Shown here: positions 25,463-30,824 of the stretch, in pieces
Layout: each line of letters starts with the position of its first letter
Numbering within the stretch: the first letter of the stretch is position 1
From: RGDT01 sp964630925
GTDB taxonomy: Bacteria > Planctomycetota > Planctomycetia > Gemmatales > Gemmataceae
Assembly: GCA_964630925.1 (NCBI GenBank)
Contig: CAZVZK010000119.1
Span: 1-30,824, forward strand
DNA: 30,824 bases
Direction: 5' to 3'
Program-made: the position numbers and the translations under genes
Notes under the pieces: generated by a model
The model's input: the letters and a program-made list of their open reading frames with translations, nothing else
Databases searched by the model: none
What the model was told of the DNA's origin: nothing

Positions 25463-26815
25463 TCACAACAACGCAGCGATCGGCGTCCCTGTACAAAGCC
25501 GATAGGGGCGGTCGAGCGGGTCTCGCAGCTCCGTGTCCAGCGGCACCCCCAGCAGGTGGTAGAACGTCGCCAGGACGTCCGCGGGATGGACCCGGCCGTC
25601 CCGCGGGTGGGCCCCCATCGCATCCGAGGAACCGACGACAAGCCCGCCCCGGATGCCCCCGCCGGCGAGAAGGACGGAATAGACGTGCGGCCAGTGGTCG
25701 CGTCCGCCGTTGGCCCTGGAGTTCAGCCTGGGCGTGCGGCCGAACTCGCCCATCCAGGCCACGACGGTCATGTCGAGCAGGCCGCGCAGCGAGAGGTCGT
25801 CGAGCAGCGCCGACAGTCCCTGGTCCGACTCGCGGAGATGGTTGGCGAGCGGCTTCGCAAGGTCGCCGTGGGTGTCCCACTTCCCGTTGGTGTTGGGCGT
25901 GGTGTCGGCCACGAGGACGAGCCGGACGCCGGCCTCCACGAGTCGGCGGGCCGCGAGCATGCTCTGCCCGATGCCGCGGCCGTACCGGTCTCGCAGGCGG
26001 TCCGGCTCCCGCGACAGGTCGAACGCCCGGTTGCCGGCGGCGGACCGGAGCAGGTCGAACGCCCTGGAGTAGCACGTGCCCATGTCCCTGGCGGCGTCCG
26101 CCTTGCTCGCGTGAGCCGCATGCGCGTCGAGTTGGGCGAGCAGGCCGCGCCGGGAGTCGAATCGCTCGCGACCGACGTCCGCCGGCCTGTTCGCGCCCAG
26201 CACGCTGAAATTGCCGAGTTTGGGGTCCATCGTCACGACGAGCGGATGGAACGCGGCACCCAGGAAGCCCGCGTTCTGGCCGGGCGTGAACGCGCCGTTG
26301 TCGATCATCGGCAACGGCAACTGCACGTACGAGGGCAGGCCGTCTGGCGACGGGCGGGTCTTCGCCAGCACCGAGCCCAGCGTGGGGAAGTCCTCGCGTT
26401 TCGCCTTCGTCAGCTCCTGGTTGATGACCCGGGGTGGGTGGCCGGTCAGGGCCAGGTGGGTCGCGGGGTTGTGCGTGCCGATGCGGTGCGACACGGCGCG
26501 GAGGACGCTGCAGCGGTCCGACGTCGCCGCCAGCCTGGGGAGGTGTTCGCCCACGCGCAGGCCGACCGTCCGCGTGGCGATGGGCCTGAACAGGCTGCGG
26601 ACCTCCGCCGGGGCGTCGGGCTTGGGATCGAAGGTGTCGTGCTGCGACGGGCCGCCCCAGGGCACCACGAGGATGATCGACTTCGCGCCCCTCGCTCGCG
26701 GCCGGCCCTCCGCATGCAGCAGTTGCGTCAGCGACAGGCCGATCGTCCCCAGGCCGCCGGCGATGAGGGCCTGGCGGCGAGTGAACTCGGCACTGCAAAG
26801 GAGAGAACCTGTCAT
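25463..26815 (-). CDS. DUF1501 family protein (Tat-type leader)
   Basis: 450 residues from the ATG at 26815 (AGGTG five bases upstream). The frame stays open to 27016, but the extra 67 residues are Pro/Arg-rich and unlike the family, so the shorter start is used. Leader TRRQALIAGGLGTIGLSLTQLL. Motifs: SIILVVPWGGPSQHDTFDPKP, SDRCSVLRAVSHRIGTHNPATH, NTNGKWDTHGDL, WMGEFGRTPRLNSRANGGRDHWPHVYSVLLAGGGIRGGLVVGSSD, and PADVLATFYHLLGVP at the end. It is followed after 75 nt by the 1211-residue protein gene and preceded by a 303-nt gap, so it may have its own promoter. Confidence 0.92.
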   Translation of the reverse strand: MTGSLLCSAEFTRRQALIAGGLGTIGLSLTQLLHAEGRPRARGAKSIILVVPWGGPSQHDTFDPKPDAPAEVRSLFRPIATRTVGLRVGEHLPRLAATSDRCSVLRAVSHRIGTHNPATHLALTGHPPRVINQELTKAKREDFPTLGSVLAKTRPSPDGLPSYVQLPLPMIDNGAFTPGQNAGFLGAAFHPLVVTMDPKLGNFSVLGANRPADVGRERFDSRRGLLAQLDAHAAHASKADAARDMGTCYSRAFDLLRSAAGNRAFDLSREPDRLRDRYGRGIGQSMLAARRLVEAGVRLVLVADTTPNTNGKWDTHGDLAKPLANHLRESDQGLSALLDDLSLRGLLDMTVVAWMGEFGRTPRLNSRANGGRDHWPHVYSVLLAGGGIRGGLVVGSSDAMGAHPRDGRVHPADVLATFYHLLGVPLDTELRDPLDRPYRLCTGTPIAALL

Positions 26816-27118
26816 CGGACACCTGCGTGAAGAGTACATCAAGACCGGCGAACGCTCCCAAACCCGCCGTGGGGCGGCCACCCCCCGGCATGCCGCCCCC
26901 TCCGAGCAAGGTGCCGAGGGAGGGAATGATTCGGGGAGCCGCAGGCCGGGTAGCTTTGCCTGGTCATCGTTCGGTCGCCCGGGGGTGGGAGTGTCCGGTA
27001 GTTGTGGATGCGACAATCGGCGGGCCTGTTGGCGAGGCGGGCGAAGGCTGTCCTTCCATATTGGACCCTTCTTCGAAGGCGTGCGGGGAGTGGCCGAGGC
27101 GGCTTCATCCGCGTGGCG
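26816..27118. other. 303-nt gap without a recognised gene
   Basis: It separates two minus-strand DUF1501 genes. No RNA gene or IS is seen. A short CCTTC-TTC-GAAGG hairpin lies at 27067-27079, 40-50 nt after the upstream gene's stop, without a clear T tract; it could be a weak terminator. A piece GGCCCGCCGA near 27025 resembles the middle of the shared 27-bp motif, but the flanking blocks are absent. A promoter here is possible but not demonstrated. Confidence 0.3.
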
Positions 27119-28492
27119 TCAGGTCAACTCGCGGATCGGCGCGCCGAAGGGCAGGATCGGCACCGGCCGGCCCTGCTGGTCGTAGAGGTTGTGGTCGGGG
27201 TCGATCCCAAGGTGCCTGTAGACCGTCGCCCACAGGTCGTTGGGCGTCAGGTGGTTGTCGTGCGGATGCGTGCCCAGTTTGTTCGTCGAGCCGACCACCT
27301 GCCCGTGCCTCATCCCGCCACCACAGGCCAGCACCGACATCGATTGCGGCCAGTGCTCGCGGCCGTAGCGCATGCCCTTGGATCCCCCAGACGCCTGGCT
27401 GATCTTCGGCGACCGGCCGAACTCCCCGGTGACCACCAGCAGCACGTCCTTCGTCCGCCCGCGTTGATGCAGATCCTCGACCAGGGCGGTGACCGCCTGG
27501 TCGTAGCGCGGCAGGCGGAGCTTCATGTCGATGAAGTTGTCGTGGTTGACCGCGTGCGTGTCCCAGTTGTAGAAGCAGCCGTTGATGTGCGGGTTCTCCA
27601 TCACCACCGTCACGAAGCTGCACCCGGCCTCGACCAGACGCCGCGCCATCAGGGCACGCTGCCCCCAGGCGTGCATCCCATAGCGCTCGCGCACTTTGAC
27701 CGGCTCTCGTGACAGGTCGAAGGCGATCCGGGCCTGGGTACTCGTCAACAGGTCGAAGGCCCGCTCGTAGTGCCCGCTCATGCCTCCCTTCTTGTCCCCC
27801 TCCCGGCGCACCTTCTCGATGCCGCGCAGCAGCGTGAACCGGTCGTCGAGCCGCTGGGCCATCTCCTGATCCAGCCCGATGTTCTTCACCTTGAAGGCGG
27901 CCTTGCTCGGGTCGCCGTCCACGATGAAGGGCACGTACTTCCGGCCCAGGTACGCGGCACCCTGGGCGTAGGTGTCCACTCCGGCCCTGCCGCCATCGAC
28001 CACCGAGACGCAGTTCGGCAGGCCGATCTTGCCCTGCTCGCGCATCTTCGCGACGACGGTGCAGACCGCCGGCGAGTCGTTCACCGTCTCCGTCGGCGTG
28101 TTGGGGATGCGGCCGGTCATCACGCGCTTGCTGCCGCCGCCGTGGTCGTTGAACTTGTGAGAAATGCTGCGGATGAGGGCGTACTTGTCCGCGCACTTCG
28201 CGTGGAGCGGCATGTGTTCGCACACATCGATGCCGCGGACGTTGGTCTTGATGGGGCGGAACGGGCCGCGATACTCCTCCGGGGCGTCGGGCTTCATGTC
28301 GTACATGTCCAGGTGCGGCGGCCCGCCCGCCAGCCAGACGAAGATGACCGAGGTGTCCGGAGCGGCGCTCGCCTTCCCCTGGGCCGCCCGCAGGCGCAGC
28401 ACGTCGGCCAGGCTCAGCCCGGCCACGCCGAGGGTGCCCGCCGTCAGGAACGACCGCCTGGACACCGGCCCGTGACAGCGATACGGGTTCAT
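27119..28492 (-). CDS. DUF1501 family protein (Tat-type leader)
   Basis: 457 residues. Leader SRRSFLTAGTLGVAGLSLADVL with the twin arginines. Motifs: VIFVWLAGGPPHLDMYDMKP, ADKYALIRSISHKFNDHGGGSKRVMTGR, ENPHINGCFYNWDTHAVNHDNF, VTGEFGRSPKI, YGREHWPQSMSVLACGGGMRHGQVVGSTN and WATVYRHLGIDPDHNLYD. Changes against the family norm are LDMYD for LDTFD and GREHW for GRDHW, so the presumed metal site is slightly altered (Glu for Asp). It begins 36 nt after the FecR-LamG gene and is thus the first product gene behind the sigma/regulator pair. Confidence 0.92.
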   Translation of the reverse strand: MNPYRCHGPVSRRSFLTAGTLGVAGLSLADVLRLRAAQGKASAAPDTSVIFVWLAGGPPHLDMYDMKPDAPEEYRGPFRPIKTNVRGIDVCEHMPLHAKCADKYALIRSISHKFNDHGGGSKRVMTGRIPNTPTETVNDSPAVCTVVAKMREQGKIGLPNCVSVVDGGRAGVDTYAQGAAYLGRKYVPFIVDGDPSKAAFKVKNIGLDQEMAQRLDDRFTLLRGIEKVRREGDKKGGMSGHYERAFDLLTSTQARIAFDLSREPVKVRERYGMHAWGQRALMARRLVEAGCSFVTVVMENPHINGCFYNWDTHAVNHDNFIDMKLRLPRYDQAVTALVEDLHQRGRTKDVLLVVTGEFGRSPKISQASGGSKGMRYGREHWPQSMSVLACGGGMRHGQVVGSTNKLGTHPHDNHLTPNDLWATVYRHLGIDPDHNLYDQQGRPVPILPFGAPIRELT

Positions 28493-28528
28493 TTCGTCAT
28501 CTCCCGAATGGATTGGCTCAACTTCGAA

Positions 28529-30100
28529 TTACTTCTCGTCCCACAGCAGGCCCGGCCGGCCGGCCTCGACGAGCCGCTTCAGCTCGTCCTCGGGCAGGGC
28601 ACGGCCCCAGACCGCCAACTCGTCGATCTGGCCCCGGAAGGGGCGAGTCGCGAATTTGTCCTTCGGATCAGGCAACCAGTTGCCGACTCGGCACGGGCCG
28701 GGACGCACGACCTGATCACCCCGCCAGTGCCGTTCACGGGACAGGGTACCGTTCACGTGGATCCGCGAGGAGCGGGTGCGTGCCGATACCACCAGGGCGA
28801 CGTGGGCCCATTTGCCCAGGGGGACAGGCTTGCCCACGACCTTGTCGTCAAAGTTTCCCACGACGGCCACCCCGCCGCGCGGGTAGCCCTGCCGGGTCAG
28901 CTGCAAGTGGGTCCTGCCCAGATCGTATCCGTCGGAGTTCAGGATAGCGCTGTAAACGAAGTCCAGCCTGTCGACCTTCAGCCAGGCGGCGATTGTCAGG
29001 TCCTGGTGCTCGCCGGGGACGTCGATCTGCACGTGGTCCGTGTCGCCGTCGAAGAGCAACGCCCCTTTCCCCGGCCAGCGCCCCGTCGTCCAGCGTGCCC
29101 CCACGATCCGGCCGTCGGCCATCGCGTCCTGTTTGGCCCCGTTCACCAGCACCGATTCGTCCCCCGCCCGGCGGAACGGGAAGAACGCCAGCAGGGTGCG
29201 GTCCTTCCGCATCTCCCGTTCGTGCTCCTCCCAGCGTTTCAGGCCGATCGCGCCGGGCGTCGGGAAGTCGCCTTCCTTCAATGCGGGCGCGGCCGCGAGC
29301 TTGCCCTCGACCGAGCGCGACGACTTGCCCCCCAGGACCTCAGAAAGCACCTTGCCCGACCGGGGATCGGCCACGTTGACCTGCCCGTCGAACACGTAGA
29401 GGTCGCTCGCCCCGCCGCGCTGGACGCGCAACCCGAACTCGGTGCCCAGATCGACGAAGTCCGCGTCTGGCGTCGCGACCGTGAACCCCCGTGCGGTCGG
29501 CGGCGCGATGACCCGGATCTTGCCGTCCACCAGTCGAATCCCTTGCGGCCCTCTCACCTCCAACCGGGCCGGCCCGGCCAGCACCACGTCGGCCCCCTGG
29601 GCGAACCGCAGGTGGACGGTCCCCTTCAGCAGCTCGTACCGGCCGGGGCCGAAGCGGACCCCGTCCGGGCCGCGCCCCGCGGCGAACTCGGCCCCGGCCT
29701 CGTCCACCAGCAAGGCCGCGATCGAGCCGGCCGCCTCCGTGCCGTCCGCGCCAGTGCCGGGCGGCTCGACCCGCGCCTGCCCCCTCGGCCACAGCAAGGC
29801 CACCAGGGCGATGGCGGCCGCGACGCCCGTCAACAGCCATGGCAGCCAGGCCGCGGCGTCCGGGCGGCGCACGCCCGCCGGTGCCGGTGACGGTTTCGCC
29901 GGGGCTGCCGGGGCTGTCGCGGCTGCCTGATCCCGGAACTGCCAGCACAGTGCCGCGTGGGTGTCGAGGTAGCCGAGGTAGGCGTCGCGCAGCTCGGGGC
30001 GTTCCCGCAGCAGGGCCGACAGCCGGTCGGCATCGACTGGACGCGCCGTCCCGTCGATCAGTGCGCTGGCCAGGTGTCGCAGTTGATCGAGTTCGCTCAT
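28529..30100 (-). CDS. FecR-type membrane regulator with C-terminal LamG domain
   Basis: 523 residues. The ATG overlaps the sigma gene stop (ATGA), so the two are translationally coupled. Residues 1-60 are an anti-sigma-like helical segment (ELDQLRHLASALIDGTA..LRERPELRDAYLGYLDTHAALCWQF) without a zinc site. A single membrane span (about 85-105, WLPWLLTGVAAAIALVALLW) follows. Next is a FecR domain (about 155-260: RYELLKGTVHLRFAQGADVVLAGPARLEV, FVDLGTEFGLRV, YVFDGQVNV), then a LamG/concanavalin-like domain (about 340-505: LLFDGDTDHVQIDVPGEHQDLTIAAWLKV, WAHVALVVS, IHVNGT, FRGQIDELAVWGRALPEDELKRL). The likely job is to hold or release the sigma factor depending on a ligand bound outside the membrane. 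LamG domains commonly bind polysaccharide, so a glycan signal is plausible. Confidence 0.9.
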   Translation of the reverse strand: MSELDQLRHLASALIDGTARPVDADRLSALLRERPELRDAYLGYLDTHAALCWQFRDQAAATAPAAPAKPSPAPAGVRRPDAAAWLPWLLTGVAAAIALVALLWPRGQARVEPPGTGADGTEAAGSIAALLVDEAGAEFAAGRGPDGVRFGPGRYELLKGTVHLRFAQGADVVLAGPARLEVRGPQGIRLVDGKIRVIAPPTARGFTVATPDADFVDLGTEFGLRVQRGGASDLYVFDGQVNVADPRSGKVLSEVLGGKSSRSVEGKLAAAPALKEGDFPTPGAIGLKRWEEHEREMRKDRTLLAFFPFRRAGDESVLVNGAKQDAMADGRIVGARWTTGRWPGKGALLFDGDTDHVQIDVPGEHQDLTIAAWLKVDRLDFVYSAILNSDGYDLGRTHLQLTRQGYPRGGVAVVGNFDDKVVGKPVPLGKWAHVALVVSARTRSSRIHVNGTLSRERHWRGDQVVRPGPCRVGNWLPDPKDKFATRPFRGQIDELAVWGRALPEDELKRLVEAGRPGLLWDEK

Positions 30101-30618
30101 GACGCCTCCCCACTGGCGAGCCGGAGCGAGACGCAGTCGTGCAGCGCCGCGCGGATTCGGTCCAGCATCTTGTAGATCGCGTTCGCCGACGCCGAGCGCT
30201 GCTCCGCGATCTCCTGCACGGTCCGGCCTCCGTAGTAGCCCTCGACGACGCTCCGATTCCCATCGGTCAGGGCGGCCAGGCAGTCATGCAGGGCGGCCAG
30301 CCGGCCATCCTCTCGCTGCCGCAGCTCGAGGCTCCGCTGGGCGAGCAGTTCGAGGACGTCGGCCTGAAGGAGCGGCTGGGCGTTCTGCCGCTTGCGGCGG
30401 AAGTTCCGCACGTGGTTGTGTGCGATGCCGCAGGCCCAGGGGAAGAAGTCGAGCGCCGGGTCGTAGCGCTCCCAGCACTCCCACAGGGTCAGGCACGTCT
30501 GCTGGAACAGCTCCTCGGCGTCCGCCCGGTTCGGCACCAGCGACACGACGTATCGGAACACGCGCTGCTGGCTCCTCACCAGGCGATCGGCGAACTGTCG
30601 GTGCTTCTCGGCGTCCAT
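30097..30618 (-). CDS. ECF-type RNA polymerase sigma factor
   Basis: 173 residues from the ATG at 30618 (GGGTGG four bases upstream); an in-frame ATG at 30630 would add four residues. Region 2: RVFRYVVSLVPNRADAEELFQQTCLTLWECWERYDPALDFFPWACGIAHNHVRNFRRK, the pattern of the planctomycete/verrucomicrobial ECF group (TIGR02989-like). Region 4: LTDGNRSVVEGYYGGRTVQEIAEQRSASANAIYKMLDRIRAALHDCV, with the HTH for the -35 box. The stop overlaps the FecR-LamG start. It is the first gene of the long minus-strand cluster, with motif site C 79 nt before its start, so it may read its own promoter. Confidence 0.92.
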   Translation of the reverse strand: MDAEKHRQFADRLVRSQQRVFRYVVSLVPNRADAEELFQQTCLTLWECWERYDPALDFFPWACGIAHNHVRNFRRKRQNAQPLLQADVLELLAQRSLELRQREDGRLAALHDCLAALTDGNRSVVEGYYGGRTVQEIAEQRSASANAIYKMLDRIRAALHDCVSLRLASGEAS

Positions 30619-30639
30619 GTGGCCACCCATGCGGTCCGG

Positions 30640-30669
30640 AACGGGAAGGCCGCCAACGGGAAGGCCGCC
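30640..30669. repeat. Tandem 15-bp direct repeat in the sigma-gene leader
   Basis: AACGGGAAGGCCGCC occurs twice without a gap (30640-30654, 30655-30669), between site C and the sigma factor start. It could be a slippage product or a regulatory site in the untranslated leader. Nothing else supports a function. Confidence 0.45.
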
Positions 30670-30708
30670 CGGCCGGGCCTTCGGCGATGCTGGCTGCTCA
30701 GAATGGGA

Positions 30709-30735
30709 TTGTCTCGGCAGGCCAAGAATTCGCCA
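30709..30735 (-). promoter_or_regulatory. Shared 27-bp motif, site C, upstream of the sigma factor gene
   Basis: Minus strand TGGCGAATT, eight bases (CTTGGCCT), GCCGAGACAA. It ends 78-90 nt before the sigma factor start, depending on which ATG is used. Together with sites A and B it defines a motif fixed at 22 of 27 positions. Its place before the sigma gene fits autoregulation. Confidence 0.65.
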
Positions 30736-30772
30736 CGCAAAATCCCTCGACGTGGGAAGGGGGGAGGGCGAC

Positions 30773-30824
30773 CAGCCCTTCCAAGGTGACTTACCACCGT
30801 TAGCTGCCGTCCTTGAGCTTGCGG
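30773..30824 (-). mobile_element. IS fragment, right edge
   Basis: Exact inverted copy of 2-53. On the minus strand it codes R-K-L-K-D-G-S and TAA (30802-30800), then 27 nt to the IS tip. The transposase therefore points into the window from both sides. The flanking 37 bp (30736-30772) between the IS and motif site C hold no feature. The full IS lies outside the window. Confidence 0.6.

Noticed and set aside
26816..27118. Fourth copy of the 27-bp motif before the DUF1501 gene at 25463-26815
   Set aside because: Only a middle piece (GGCCCGCCGA) is similar; neither the TGGCGAATT block nor GAGACAA is present at the right distance.

Overview
The window looks like a piece of a GC-rich Planctomycetota chromosome, probably near Gemmataceae or Isosphaeraceae. 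That placement is inferred from the gene families: five DUF1501 proteins and one DUF1552 protein with twin-arginine leaders, cytochrome-like DUF1592 and DUF1549/DUF1553 proteins, secreted sulfatase-modifying-factor (SUMF/FGE-type) proteins, a WD40 protein, a DUF6288 protein and a planctomycete-type ECF sigma factor. Both ends of the window carry the same 52 bp in inverted orientation. Each reads as the last codons of a transposase plus an insertion-sequence tip, so the window is probably a contig bounded by two copies of one IS.

Left part (1-5.8 kb): a large secreted DUF6288/PDZ/HEAT-like/sialate O-acetylesterase gene runs leftwards and is broken by the IS at the left edge. Upstream of it lies a short remnant of a second esterase gene, then a divergent XylR-type regulator. 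Next come recombination scars: a frameshifted and truncated tyrosine integrase, a small inverted-repeat element inserted in it, and the 3' part of a tRNA-Lys(CTT) that is probably an old attachment site.

Main part (6.0-30.7 kb): about 24.5 kb of genes, all on the minus strand, mostly tightly spaced and in places overlapping. In transcription order: ECF sigma factor, FecR-LamG regulator, DUF1501, DUF1501, a 1211-residue solenoid/cytochrome/DUF1592-type protein, DUF1501, DUF1501 | DUF1552, two tandem SGNH-like hydrolases | DUF1549/DUF1553 protein, DUF1501, WD40 protein, an unknown 195-residue protein, an FGE-like protein, an FGE-FGE-amidohydrolase fusion, and a further FGE-like protein. The bars mark the two internal breaks where a 27-bp sequence is found; the same sequence lies upstream of the sigma factor gene. 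It is identical at 22 of 27 positions in all three places and stands 70-150 nt before a start codon.

Working model (inference): the sigma factor and its membrane FecR-LamG partner sense something outside the cytoplasm, perhaps a polysaccharide. They switch on three transcripts through the shared motif, including their own. The products are mostly exported proteins (Tat-type DUF1501/DUF1552, c-type-cytochrome-like DUF1592/DUF1549 proteins, esterase-like and FGE-like proteins) that would work together outside the cytoplasm. The biochemical function of the DUF families is not known to me.
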